From: Xanthomonas sp. 3793 | Lineage (GTDB): Bacteria; Pseudomonadota; Gammaproteobacteria; Xanthomonadales; Xanthomonadaceae | DNA: 64,000 nucleotides | Assembly: GCF_024806835.1 (NCBI RefSeq) | Contig: NZ_JANTYU010000002.1 | Span: 434,001 to 498,000, forward strand | Reading direction: 5' to 3' | In this document: one piece after another, positions 52,438 to 61,147 of the stretch | Layout of the letters: each line of letters starts with the position of its first letter | Position numbering within the stretch: the first letter of the stretch is position 1 | Notes under the pieces: generated by a model | Database searches by the model: none | Told to the model about the DNA's origin: nothing | The model's input: only the letters and a program-made list of their open reading frames with translations | Translations under genes and position numbers: made by a program

Positions 52438-53022
52438 ATGCTCGACACCTCCGTGCCCATCGACGCCCTGCCTTGCGCCACTCCCGCCGACCGCGACGAC
52501 GCGGCGTTGGCGCGTGCGGCAGCCGCTGGCGAACGCGCAGCGTATGAGACGATCTATCGCCGCCATTCGCCGCGGCTGTACGCGCTGGTGTGGCGTCTGT
52601 GCGGCGGGAATGCCGCGCGCGCCGACGACGTACTGCAGGACACCTTCATCGCCGCGTGGAAGGCGTTGCCGCAGTTTCGCTTCCAGAGCGCGTTGGGCAC
52701 CTGGTTGCATCGGCTTGCCGTCAATACCGCATTGATGGAACTGCGCGCGCGCTCGGCGTTTGGCGATCGCGCCAGTGACGACGCTGACGAACTTCTCGCG
52801 GCGGTTCCCGATGGCGCGGGTTGTCATTCGATACGGATGGATCTGGAGCGCGCCCTGGAAACCCTGCCGCCACGTGCGCGGGCGGTGCTGGTGCTGCACG
52901 ATATCGAAGGCTGGAAACACCATGAAATCGCCGACCAACTGCAAATGGCAGTGGGCAGTTCGAAGGCACAACTGCATCGCGCGCGCGGTCTGCTGCGCGC
53001 CCGGCTTGGAGAACACGCATGA
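52438..53022 (+). CDS. ECF sigma-70 factor (RpoE-like)
   Basis: The 194-residue ECF sigma factor has region 2 (YETIYRRHSPRLYALVWRL, ADDVLQDTFIAAWKAL) and region 4 (LPPRARAVLVLHDIEGWKHHE, with GSSKAQLHRARGLL). The stop overlaps the next gene by ATGA; that gene has a single membrane helix and looks like its anti-sigma. A DUF4097 gene follows, a combination also seen in other Xanthomonadaceae. The target promoters are unknown. Confidence 0.94.
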   Translation: MLDTSVPIDALPCATPADRDDAALARAAAAGERAAYETIYRRHSPRLYALVWRLCGGNAARADDVLQDTFIAAWKALPQFRFQSALGTWLHRLAVNTALMELRARSAFGDRASDDADELLAAVPDGAGCHSIRMDLERALETLPPRARAVLVLHDIEGWKHHEIADQLQMAVGSSKAQLHRARGLLRARLGEHA

Positions 53023-53555
53023 CCCCCGATCCCCCTGATCGCATCGACGCCGAGTCCACGGCCGAAGACGCTGTGCTGCGTGCCCACCTGCAGGCGTTGC
53101 CGCAGCAGCGCCTGCCGCCTGCGCAGGTGTGGGAGCGCATCGCGCCGGCATTGGTGCCGCACACCGCTGTGGTGGCGTGCCGGCCGCGCGGCCGGTCCTG
53201 GGCGATGCCGGTGCTCGGGGTGGCGCTGGCAGCGGCGGTGGCCGTGGTCGCGATCGTGCCAGGTCTCAGGCAGCACACATCGCCGCTGCGTCCTGCGCAG
53301 CCGGCGCTCGTCGCGCAGGCGCAGGCGATGGCCGGGCAATACCAGCAGGCCATTGCGCAGGTTCCGGTACAGCAGGTGCCGGCCGATTTGCGCCCTGCGC
53401 TGGATGAGCTGGATCAAAGCGCACAGGCCATCCATGCCGCCATCGCGCAGAGTCCGCGGTCGGCCTTTTTGTTATCGCAACTGCAGCGCACCTACGCCAA
53501 GCGGCTGCAGTTGACCCGTCTCGCCTCCCAGGGCCAGACACCCTTTCTAAGTTGA
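53019..53555 (+). CDS. putative anti-sigma factor with one membrane helix
   Basis: The 178-residue protein has a short N-terminal cytoplasmic part (LRAHLQALPQQRLPPAQVWERI), one membrane helix (about 63-81, AMPVLGVALAAAVAVVAIV) and an extracytoplasmic Ala/Gln-rich tail. The ATGA overlap with the sigma gene and the topology fit an anti-sigma regulator, but no canonical zinc anti-sigma motif is visible. The regulatory role is therefore inferred from position and topology. The next gene starts 11 bases after its stop. Confidence 0.75.
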   Translation: MTPDPPDRIDAESTAEDAVLRAHLQALPQQRLPPAQVWERIAPALVPHTAVVACRPRGRSWAMPVLGVALAAAVAVVAIVPGLRQHTSPLRPAQPALVAQAQAMAGQYQQAIAQVPVQQVPADLRPALDELDQSAQAIHAAIAQSPRSAFLLSQLQRTYAKRLQLTRLASQGQTPFLS

Positions 53556-53566
53556 GGAGCATGCTC

Positions 53567-54451
53567 ATGCACTACGCATCTGTTTCCCTGTTGCTGTTGG
53601 CTGCGGTGTGCGCTGCACCGGCAGCTGCGCAAACCGCGGTCAACCAGAGTCATCCCCTGGCGCGCGGCGGGCGCGTGGAGCTGGAAAACATCGCCGGGCA
53701 AATCCGTGTGCGCGGTTGGGACCGCGACGAGGTGGCGCTGACCGGGACCTTGGGCGAGGGTCAGCGGTTGGAGGTCGATGCGAGTTCGAACCGGTTGCAG
53801 CTGGAGGTGATCTATCCGCGCACCAGCCGCAACGGCAAGGGCGCCCAGCTGGAGTTGCGCGTACCGCGTGCCGCCATGCTGCAGGTGGATGCGGTCAGCG
53901 CGTCGGTGGATGTGGATCAGGTCGATCTTGCGCGGCTGCAGCTCAAATCCGTCAGTGGCGACGTGGTGGCACGCGGGCGTGCCAAGGAAGCGCAGCTGGA
54001 GACGGTCAGCGGGACGTTGCGCAGCACGGTCAGCAGCGGGCGGGTGACGCTGGGCACGGTCAGCGGGCAGATCGACGCGCAAGCCGGTGCCAGCGGGGTC
54101 GTGTCGGCCGAGTCCGTCTCCGGCGATATCCGGATCGGTGCGGGGCAGGTCTCGCAGTTGCGTTCGCAGAGCGTGTCTGGCTCGACCGCAGTGACGGTGA
54201 CCGGACTGGCGCCGGGCGGCAGCATCTCTGCCGAGAGCGTCAGCGGCACGATCACGCTGGGGGTGCCGCGCAACGTATCGGCGGCGCTGAATGCAGAGGT
54301 CTTCAGTGGCGACATCCGCTCGGTGGCCGGGCGGGTCGAACGGCCGGAGTACGGCCCCGGCAAGAGCTTGCGTGCGACGCTGGGGGCAGGCAACGGCGAT
54401 ATCAAACTGGAGTCGCACTCGGGTTCGGTGCGTATCGACTACAGCAACTGA
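53567..54451 (+). CDS. DUF4097 beta-strand repeat secreted protein
   Basis: The 294-residue protein has a signal peptide (SVSLLLLAAVCAAPAAAQ) and then a long right-handed beta arrangement with repeating VSGD/VSGT units (SVSGDVVARG, TVSGTLRST, SVSGDIRIGAG). DUF4097 proteins are envelope-associated and often follow sigma/anti-sigma pairs; they may act as a target or sensor of the response. The start at 53567 is chosen because GAGGAG lies seven bases upstream; ATG 53561 is too close to it. Confidence 0.88.
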   Translation: MHYASVSLLLLAAVCAAPAAAQTAVNQSHPLARGGRVELENIAGQIRVRGWDRDEVALTGTLGEGQRLEVDASSNRLQLEVIYPRTSRNGKGAQLELRVPRAAMLQVDAVSASVDVDQVDLARLQLKSVSGDVVARGRAKEAQLETVSGTLRSTVSSGRVTLGTVSGQIDAQAGASGVVSAESVSGDIRIGAGQVSQLRSQSVSGSTAVTVTGLAPGGSISAESVSGTITLGVPRNVSAALNAEVFSGDIRSVAGRVERPEYGPGKSLRATLGAGNGDIKLESHSGSVRIDYSN

Positions 54452-54564
54452 TGCCGAAAACAAACGTGCCACCTTGCGGTGGCACGTCGGTAACACGTCA
54501 AGGAAACCCTTGGCTGCAGCTGCTTGAGCGCGCGCTGCGCAGCAAGCGCTAGCGTGCTCGCTGC

Positions 54565-54750
54565 TTACGCGATCTTGTCGCCGTCGTTGCGGGCGGGGCC
54601 GAAGTTGGTGGTGAGCACTTCGATCCGGCCGCCGGTCTTGCGGAACGCGGCGATGTCGGCAGCGATGCGCTCACGACTGAGCGGCTGCGACTTGCCTTCG
54701 CTGCGAGCGATGCTGGGCTGGGATTTCTGCTTGGTCGCGGGACGTGCCAT
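54565..54750 (-). CDS. small basic protein with AAFRKTGGRIEVL motif
   Basis: The 61-residue protein has a strong AGGAGG ribosome site before the ATG at 54750. The N-terminal half is basic and Ser/Gln-rich (KQKSQPSIARSEGKSQPLS). The C-terminal half contains ADIAAFRKTGGRIEVLTT, reminiscent of the SutA-like motif in small RNA polymerase-associated proteins of Pseudomonas (FLARGGKVQEIE). The resemblance is short and the function is unproven. Conserved small proteins of this type occur in other Xanthomonas genomes, as far as I recall. Confidence 0.75.
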   Translation of the reverse strand: MARPATKQKSQPSIARSEGKSQPLSRERIAADIAAFRKTGGRIEVLTTNFGPARNDGDKIA

Positions 54751-54938
54751 GTGGCCTCCTGTAGCGGGGAAGTGCAATGACACCGCGTGCGGCCAGGGTG
54801 GTGCGCGCGGAAGCGGTGTCGAGAAGTGCGATCGCGTTCGGTGCGCCATCGCGGTGGCACGGCGAGCGTGCCTTGCTGACACGACGGCGGGGCGTCAGGC
54901 AGCAACCGCTTATTATAGGCACTGAGCGCCGATTTGTG

Positions 54939-56315
54939 TTAACCGTCCGACGGGCGGACGTCTTGTGCCGCCGCCCATGCCAGGCCCTGCACCACGCCGA
55001 ACGAGGGGTCGCCATGCACCAGGCGCGATTCCGGGAACACCGCGGCCACGGTGTCGCGGATATAGCCGGCGCGCGACATGCCGCCGGTCAGGAACAAGGT
55101 AGCCGGCGGCGCAGCCAGGTCGGCGCGCACCTGCGCAAGCAGGCCTTCCAGCTCGCGCAGATAACTGGAAGCGGACGCAACCAGCGCGCTGGCCTGCACG
55201 TCCACGCCCAGCCCGCGTTCGATGAATTCCAGCGATGCCTGGTGCCGGTCGAGCTCGCTGAGCGCGATCTTGCAGGCTTCCACGCCGCGATACAGGCGCG
55301 CGGTATTGCCGGTGTCCTGCAATGCCTGCAGGCGTTTGTCGAACGGGGCAGGTACGTCCTGGTACTTGTGCAGGCGGAATTCGCGTTGGCGGGTCATGTC
55401 CTGCACCATCGCCGCTTCCACGTAATGGTGCGCCGGCACGCGGGTGATGCCGCGGCCGAACAGCGGCATGTAGGCGGCGAGACTGAGTGCCAGATCGATG
55501 TCGGTACCGCCGCGCGCGATGCCCCAGGCGCGGTGCACCTGCGGCGGGGCGCTGCCGCCGACGCTGGCATGGGCGATGTCGGTGGTGCCGCCGCCGATGT
55601 CCACCACCACCGTGTCGTGGCGGGTGTCATGGCTGACGTGGTAGTGCATCGCCGCCGCTGCGGGTTCTTCGAGAAACTCCACGCTGTCGAACCCTGCAGC
55701 GATTGCCGCAGTCTGCAGAATCTCCAGCGCCTGCGCATTGCCGGCCTCGCCGATCGAACTGCGAAATTGCACCGGGCGGCCAAGCACGGCGGTGCGGATG
55801 TTGAGATCGAACTGGCGCGAGGCGGTCAGGCGGATATGCTCCAGCACGTGCGTGGCGATGCCGGTGATGGTCTGGCGCGCGCGCGGGTGCAGGTTGTAGC
55901 CCAGCATCGACTTGGGACTCTGCACCAGGTTGCCTTCGCCTTCGAGAAAGTAGGCGTCCAGCGCATCGTCGCCGTATACCGCGTTCTGCAGCAGTGCCGC
56001 CGAGCTGCGCGGCTCGCGCACCTGCTCTTCCATCCATTGCCGACGCACGATGCGCAGCGCCTCGCGGCGCAGACTGTCCTGATTGGGCGTTCGGCCAGCG
56101 GCAACGGCGTCGCGGCGGCCGGAGTCGATCAGGCGCTGCATTTCGTATTCGAGCGCGGGCGTGAGGCTGAAATCCTCCGGGTCGCGCATGGTGTCGGGAA
56201 AATACACCGTGGTACGGAACTGCAAGGCCTCGCCGAAGCGCACCGGCGCCACCTGCCCATCGACGATCGCCGCGGCGGCGGAGTTGCTGGTACCGAAGTC
56301 GATGCCGAGTTTCAT
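54939..56315 (-). CDS. yegD: Hsp70-family chaperone, YegD-like
   Basis: The 458-residue protein has the actin-like ATPase motifs of Hsp70 (GIDFGTSNSAAA at the start, TVVVDIGGGTTDI and GTDIDLAL in the middle, LTGGMSRAGYI near the end). It lacks the substrate-binding domain of DnaK. YegD proteins are atypical Hsp70 members of unknown client range. The ATG at 56315 is the start consistent with the MKLGIDFGTSN opening; upstream in-frame codons lie in another gene's intergenic region. No co-chaperone gene adjoins it. Confidence 0.93.
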   Translation of the reverse strand: MKLGIDFGTSNSAAAAIVDGQVAPVRFGEALQFRTTVYFPDTMRDPEDFSLTPALEYEMQRLIDSGRRDAVAAGRTPNQDSLRREALRIVRRQWMEEQVREPRSSAALLQNAVYGDDALDAYFLEGEGNLVQSPKSMLGYNLHPRARQTITGIATHVLEHIRLTASRQFDLNIRTAVLGRPVQFRSSIGEAGNAQALEILQTAAIAAGFDSVEFLEEPAAAAMHYHVSHDTRHDTVVVDIGGGTTDIAHASVGGSAPPQVHRAWGIARGGTDIDLALSLAAYMPLFGRGITRVPAHHYVEAAMVQDMTRQREFRLHKYQDVPAPFDKRLQALQDTGNTARLYRGVEACKIALSELDRHQASLEFIERGLGVDVQASALVASASSYLRELEGLLAQVRADLAAPPATLFLTGGMSRAGYIRDTVAAVFPESRLVHGDPSFGVVQGLAWAAAQDVRPSDG

Positions 56316-56438
56316 GCACAGTGCCTGAGAGCGGGGCGCGCACTGTACTACGGCTGCCGCGTGCTCCGTCCAGATCGGCACGCAGGCATTGCGCCCCGGC
56401 CGATGTGCCGCGTGCGCGTCGGCACGCGGCACAGCACG

Positions 56439-56912
56439 TCAGGCTGCGATGTCGTCCACGTGACCCTGGTTCAATTCGTCCGTGGTGGCTTCGCGCACCT
56501 CCACCACCTCCACCGCGAAGTGCAGGGTCTGCCCGGCGAGCGGGTGGTTGCCGTCCACGGTGACCTGATCGGGGCCGACCTCGGTCACGGTGACCAGCAC
56601 CGGGCCCTGTTGGGTGCGCGCCTCGAACTGCACGCCGGGTACCACCTCGACATCGGTGGGGAAGGCATCGCGCGGCACGTGCTGGATCAGCTGCTGATGA
56701 CGCGGGCCGTAGCCTTGCTCAGGCGCGACATCGGCAGTGAGCGTGTCGCCGACGCGCCTGCCGTCCAGGGCCTGCTCCAGGCCGGGAACGATATTGCCGG
56801 CACCGTGCAGATAGCTCAGCGGGGTGTCCGGGGTGGAGCGGTCCAATACCTGGCCACTGTCGTCGGAAAGTGTGTAGTGAATGGTCGCAACGCGACCTTG
56901 GCTGATTTCCAT
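56439..56912 (-). CDS. slyD: FKBP-type peptidyl-prolyl isomerase, SlyD-like
   Basis: The 157-residue isomerase has an N-terminal FKBP half (ISQGRVATIHYTLSDDSGQV, LSYLHGAGNIVPGLEQAL), then the IF (insert-in-flap) domain region (PEQGYGPRHQQLIQHVPRD) typical of SlyD. Unlike E. coli SlyD, it has no His-rich metal-binding tail; the C-terminus is ELNQGHVDDIAA. It speeds prolyl bond rotation and acts as a chaperone. The ATG at 56912 is preferred over upstream in-frame codons. Confidence 0.93.
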   Translation of the reverse strand: MEISQGRVATIHYTLSDDSGQVLDRSTPDTPLSYLHGAGNIVPGLEQALDGRRVGDTLTADVAPEQGYGPRHQQLIQHVPRDAFPTDVEVVPGVQFEARTQQGPVLVTVTEVGPDQVTVDGNHPLAGQTLHFAVEVVEVREATTDELNQGHVDDIAA

Positions 56913-57250
56913 TGGAAACCTCCATGACGGGTGATCGAAGGGGAGTGCATCGGCTGATTCACGATGCGAACAGATGCTGCCCGCACACCGTAGGCAATCG
57001 AAGCCGGTCATGCAACCGCGGCTGCAGTTGCGGTTGGGGCGAGGATCAGCTTGGTGGAGAGCGTGGCTGGACCAGGCCGCGCAGCAATGCCTTGCTGCGT
57101 GGGCACGGGCGATGCGGGTGCAGATCGGCTCGTGGCGCGGTCTGCGCCGATGCGCTGGCGGCCGTGTGCTGGATCTGCTGCAGCGCGAATCCGGCTGAAA
57201 CGCCGCACCCCGCGCACGCTCGCGTGCGCGTCAGACATCTATGGACCTGC
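56913..57250. other. 338-bp gap between slyD and the CDF transporter
   Basis: Both flanking genes are on the minus strand. The open frames here are composition-driven, with no ribosome site. No regulatory element was recognised. Confidence 0.6.
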
Positions 57251-58297
57251 TCAGTCGGTCTGCGCGCCACGCTCGATCTGTGCCCGGCGCGCGCGCCAGG
57301 TTTCCGGTGTCTGCGGTTTGATGAACAACGCGGTGAGCTCGGGATGCTGGCGCTTGGCCGCCGCTTCGATGCGCCCGACACAGGCTTCGATCTGCGGCGT
57401 GGTGCGGCTGTCTTCGAACTCGGCGCTGAGCGCGGCAACGACCTGGTTGGGGCCCATCTGCATGGTGAGCACGCCGTTGGCGGCGCGCACATCCGGGTCG
57501 CTGGCGGCGATGCGTAGCAGCGACTCGGTGACATGCGCATGCGCCGGCTCGCCGATCAGCAAGCCCTTGGTTTCGCGCGCCAGCAGGAAGGCGGTGAAGG
57601 CGAGCACGCCGGCAATGCCGATCGATGCGATGCCGTCGAGCTCGGGCATGTCCAGCAGCTGCGCGCCGGCCAGGCCAAGCAGCGCCATGAACAGGCCGAT
57701 CAACGCTGCGCTGTCTTCCAGCAAGACGGTGAAGGTGCTGGGGTCCTTGCTCTGGCGAAACGCCTCGAAATAGCCCATGCGGCCCTTCTTGGCACGAAAT
57801 TCGCGCAGCGCCACCACCCAGGAAATGCCTTCGAACACGATCGAGACGCCGAGTACGCAGTAGGCGACAAGATGGCTCTTGGCCGGCTCGGGATGACGCA
57901 GGTGCACGATGCCTTCGTACAGCGACACGCCGGCGCCCATCGCAAACACCAGCAGCGCGACGATGAAACTCCAGAAGTACAGTTCGCGCCCGTAGCCGAA
58001 TGGGTGCGTCGGCGTCGGCGCTTGCGCGGCGCGGCGCAGGCCGTACAGCAGCAGCACCTCGTTGACGGTATCCACCAGCGAATGCACGCCTTCGCTGAGC
58101 ATGGCCGAGCTGCCGGAAATGCCTGCCGCAATGAATTTGGCCACTGCGATGGCCAGGTTGCCGGCCAGCGCAACGTAAACCACCAGGTGCGAGCCCTTGG
58201 GCTTTGCAGGAGTGCCTGGGCTCGCATTGCCGGGGCCGCCGCTGGCGTTACCGGTGTCTGTGGCGGTCGGTACGGGAGGCGCTGGCTGGTTGGACAC
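57251..58297 (-). CDS. cation diffusion facilitator, ZnT9-like
   Basis: The 348-residue transporter has a Gly/Pro-rich cytoplasmic N-terminal segment of about 35 residues and six helices. The TM2 site is SEGVHSLVD (HxxxD). In TM5 the usual histidine is replaced (LLEDSAALIG), so the metal site is atypical, as in the ZnT9/YdfM-like group. A cytoplasmic C-terminal domain with IEACVGRIEAAAKRQHPEL follows. Metal preference is uncertain; cobalt, manganese or even proton-coupled zinc are possible. It differs from the CzcD gene at 7287 in lacking terminal His clusters. Confidence 0.9.
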   Translation of the reverse strand: MSNQPAPPVPTATDTGNASGGPGNASPGTPAKPKGSHLVVYVALAGNLAIAVAKFIAAGISGSSAMLSEGVHSLVDTVNEVLLLYGLRRAAQAPTPTHPFGYGRELYFWSFIVALLVFAMGAGVSLYEGIVHLRHPEPAKSHLVAYCVLGVSIVFEGISWVVALREFRAKKGRMGYFEAFRQSKDPSTFTVLLEDSAALIGLFMALLGLAGAQLLDMPELDGIASIGIAGVLAFTAFLLARETKGLLIGEPAHAHVTESLLRIAASDPDVRAANGVLTMQMGPNQVVAALSAEFEDSRTTPQIEACVGRIEAAAKRQHPELTALFIKPQTPETWRARRAQIERGAQTD

Positions 58298-58412
58298 GTA
58301 CGACCTGCAAGGTATTCGATAAGCCCGGCACTATCGCGCTGCGGCCGTGCCGGGTGCGTGATCGCAACGCCGGAGAGCTACAATCCACAGCCGTTTTTGA
58401 TCAAGGACCCGC

Positions 58413-58748
58413 ATGTCTACCGTTCCCGCCTGCCCGCAATGCGGCCAGGACAACACCTATGCCGACGGCGCGTTGTCGATCTGCGCCGATTGCGGTTTCG
58501 AATGGAGTGCAGGTGAGGCTGCCGCGAGCGCGACGGTCGTGCGCGACAGCAATGGCAACGTGTTGCAGGCCGGCGACACGGTGACGGTGATCAAGGATCT
58601 CAAGGTCAAGGGCTCGTCGATTCCGCTCAAGCAGGGCACGGTGATCCGCAATATCCGCCTGGTCGAAGACGATGCCGAACATATCGAAGGCAGCTCGGAA
58701 AAGATCAAGGGGCTGGTGCTGAAGACCTGTTTCCTGCGCAAGGCCTGA
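58413..58748 (+). CDS. phnA: PhnA/YjdM zinc ribbon protein
   Basis: The 111-residue protein has an N-terminal zinc ribbon (CPQC, CADC) and a C-terminal beta barrel (GDTVTVIKDLKVKG). Despite the family name, PhnA-like proteins are not shown to act in phosphonate use, and their role is unresolved. The length and motifs match YjdM. It stands between the divergent CDF gene and the GTAG-headed repeat. Its promoter lies in the 115-base gap before 58413. Confidence 0.92.
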   Translation: MSTVPACPQCGQDNTYADGALSICADCGFEWSAGEAAASATVVRDSNGNVLQAGDTVTVIKDLKVKGSSIPLKQGTVIRNIRLVEDDAEHIEGSSEKIKGLVLKTCFLRKA

Positions 58749-58802
58749 GCCTGCCGCCGCCTTGGTCAGGTGTCATCTGGAGTCAGATGTCGTCTGGCGT
58801 GT

Positions 58803-58868
58803 GTAGGAGCGCGCTTGCGCGCGATGATGCATGCTCGATGACGCTTCGTCGCGCGCAAGCGCGTTCCT
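58803..58868. repeat. GTAG-headed REP pair (SMAG-like)
   Basis: GTAGGAGCGCGCTTGCGCGCGA and its inverted copy (TCGCGCGCAAGCGCGTTCCT) form a 20-bp stem with one mismatch. The GTAG head is the mark of SMAG/REP elements in Stenotrophomonas and Xanthomonas. It lies between phnA and the secreted DUF6491-like gene. Confidence 0.75.
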
Positions 58869-58882
58869 GCGCTGCGGCACGC

Positions 58883-59674
58883 TCAATCGCGCGGATACAC
58901 CGCTGCCACCATGCAGCTCTGGCGCATGCGACCAAACTGTCCGCCGCGCGTCGTGCTCAGGTCGCCTTGCTGGCCCGCACCGACGCTGGCGCCGGCAAGG
59001 CCGATTTCGTCGAGGACATCGACCTTGTCGCCAGGATTGCCGCAGATCGCATTCAAGCCCATGCCGGATACGAAGCGAATCGGCGGTGCGCCGCTGAGTT
59101 CGCGGCAGCTGTCCATCAACTCGACGCGATAATGGCGGTGCGTGCCGGGGTGGCGCGGCGACACTTCCACCACCAGGCCCTGGGCGTCTTCCGACCACGC
59201 GCGCAACATGCTGGGATTGAAGCAGTAGCTGGATGAGCCGGCGAAGCTGCGACGTCGCGCCTGGCGGACGCTGACGCCGTCCAGCGTGGGGATTCCGTCG
59301 CGGTCGCGTTGCCGGGCAATGCCGGCGTAATCGCGCGCGCTGAGCGTGGCGACCTGGCCGATGGCGCAGCGTTGCTGCCCGACGCCGACAAACGCCTGGG
59401 CGCCGTTGCAGACCCAACCGTGCGGGGCGAGCAGCGTGGCATCTGCCTGTGCGGCGAGCTGTGGGCAGTCCTGCGCCAGCTGCAGGCGGAACAAGCGGCC
59501 GTCGTGTTGGGCGACGGCCAGCGTGCGTGCGTCGGCCTGATGCAGTTCCGCAACCTGCCGCGCATCCAGGCAGTCTGCGCCTGGCGCCGCAGGACGTGTG
59601 GTTTGTGCCGATGCAGCGGCCATGCTGCAGGCCGCAACGTGGATACCGAACAGAACCGCAGCGAACAGGCGCAT
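58883..59674 (-). CDS. secreted protein with two DUF6491-like domains
   Basis: The 263-residue protein has a signal peptide (LFAAVLFGIHVAACSMAAAS) with a possible lipobox, then Cys-containing segments of DUF6491 character. These include CLDARQVAELHQADARTLAV, RLFRLQLAQDC, CNGAQAF and a second half with CFNPSMLRAWSED. It may carry two copies of the domain. DUF6491 is a periplasmic Cys-bearing domain without known function. Start at 59674 preferred; an ATG nine bases upstream is possible. No neighbours suggest a role. Confidence 0.75.
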   Translation of the reverse strand: MRLFAAVLFGIHVAACSMAAASAQTTRPAAPGADCLDARQVAELHQADARTLAVAQHDGRLFRLQLAQDCPQLAAQADATLLAPHGWVCNGAQAFVGVGQQRCAIGQVATLSARDYAGIARQRDRDGIPTLDGVSVRQARRRSFAGSSSYCFNPSMLRAWSEDAQGLVVEVSPRHPGTHRHYRVELMDSCRELSGAPPIRFVSGMGLNAICGNPGDKVDVLDEIGLAGASVGAGQQGDLSTTRGGQFGRMRQSCMVAAVYPRD

Positions 59675-59864
59675 CACGCACATCCTTGGCAATGAGGTCG
59701 CCGCATCATGTGCCTGTAGCGCCGCGTTGACAATCGCGCGATCCGTGGCACTGGATCAGCCCGTCAAACAACAACGCTGCGCGGTGGGGGAGGGTGGCAC
59801 GCGGCACGCCGCGCGAGCCGCGGTCGCTGCCCCCGCCTGTCCAGTCAACGCGCTGATGGCGCGC

Positions 59865-60914
59865 TCATGGCGTTTCAGGCGGGTCCGAATCCAGCACCTG
59901 CAGCTTGGCGCCGGTGGTCTGCGGCAGGATGCGCTGGTCGGTGGCGACCAATACCACGCCAGGGGTCAGCAGCGGCAACAGCCCGGCCAGAAATGCGGGC
60001 GGCACCTGCAGGCGCGCGACGGTGGCGGCGTCCAGTGCCTGCCCTGCCGCGGATGTACTGCCGGGAATGCCGATTCGCATCCAGTTGGGCATGCGCTGGC
60101 CGGGCAGTCCGGGCAGGTCGCCCGGCAGAAAGCCCTGGCCGACGATGAACGCCTGCGTGCCCAGCGGCGCTGCGCCGGGCTGTGCATGCAAGGCCACCTG
60201 CGCGCGTCCGATTTCCACACCGTTTCGGTAAACCACCAGTTGCTGGTCGGTGCTGCTGATCAGCATCGAGATCGGGCCGGTCGGTGCCAGCTCCGGCTGC
60301 CAGGCGAATGCCTGGCCGCTTGGCAGCGGCAGCAGGGCGCGCTCGGCGCCGGTGGTGGGATCGATCGGGCTGAGCGCGCGCGGATGCACCACATCGTCGG
60401 CGCTGATGCCGGCCTGTGCGACCACCACCACCATGCCCATGTTGGAATTGTCGAACAGCAATCGCGCAAATTCCGAAGGCAGATGCACGCAACCGTGCGA
60501 CTCCGGATAGCCGGGCAGGCCGCCGGCGTGCAGGGCGACGCCGTCCCAGGTCAGCCGCTGCTGATACGGCATGGGGGCGGCGTTGTAGATGTTGGAGCGG
60601 TGGTCCTTGTCCTTCTGCAGGATGGTGAACACACCGGTGGGCGTTTCGTGCCCGGGCTTGCCGGAACTGATGGTGGACACGCCGATCAGGATGCCGTTGC
60701 GATACGCATAGGCGCGTTGTTCGGTCAGGCTGACGATCACCGCCATCGGCCCCCAGCCTTTGCTGACGCCACCCCAGATCCATTGGCCCGGTTGGAGCTG
60801 CGCGGGCAGGGTATCGGCAGGGCTGGACTGGCGCGCGCCCCAGAACGGCACGGCGAGCGCCTGCCCGCCGATCAGCAGCGTGCAGCACAGGGCAAACGAG
60901 AGAAGGCAGCGCAT
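59865..60914 (-). CDS. L,D-transpeptidase (YkuD family)
   Basis: The 349-residue secreted enzyme has a signal peptide (CLLSFALCCTLLIGG) and a YkuD domain with HAGGLPGYPESHGCVHLP, active Cys142. It forms 3-3 cross-links in peptidoglycan or anchors proteins to it. Length is greater than minimal YkuD proteins because of an about 150-residue C-terminal extension with ASTVARLQ-like helices. The ATG at 60914 gives the signal peptide. Relations to the alkene reductase upstream are not evident. Confidence 0.92.
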   Translation of the reverse strand: MRCLLSFALCCTLLIGGQALAVPFWGARQSSPADTLPAQLQPGQWIWGGVSKGWGPMAVIVSLTEQRAYAYRNGILIGVSTISSGKPGHETPTGVFTILQKDKDHRSNIYNAAPMPYQQRLTWDGVALHAGGLPGYPESHGCVHLPSEFARLLFDNSNMGMVVVVAQAGISADDVVHPRALSPIDPTTGAERALLPLPSGQAFAWQPELAPTGPISMLISSTDQQLVVYRNGVEIGRAQVALHAQPGAAPLGTQAFIVGQGFLPGDLPGLPGQRMPNWMRIGIPGSTSAAGQALDAATVARLQVPPAFLAGLLPLLTPGVVLVATDQRILPQTTGAKLQVLDSDPPETP

Positions 60915-61147
60915 GGGTCGTCCAGCAGCAAGGGCTGCCTGGATGCTAGCGGCATGCGCTGTGCGCGTCATGTGGCGACGCTGCGGTGTCGGCGTGCCAC
61001 GCGAACCTGGGCTGCGCACGCAGGGTAGCCAAGCTGGCCGGTCTGCGTTGGTAGTGCCGCACTGCATCGCGCACTGCGCGTACGCACTGCATTGGCTGCC
61101 GATCACTGCCGCCTGGTTCCGGCAGTGATCGGCCAGCCGGGGCGGAA

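Noticed and set aside
54777..56927. 716-codon frame antisense to the YegD-like and SlyD-like genes
   Set aside because: Covers two clear genes on the opposite strand; no motif support.
56974..57198. Possible 74-codon gene between slyD and the CDF gene
   Set aside because: No ribosome site, no family resemblance, and Arg/Trp-rich composition typical of chance frames in GC-rich DNA.
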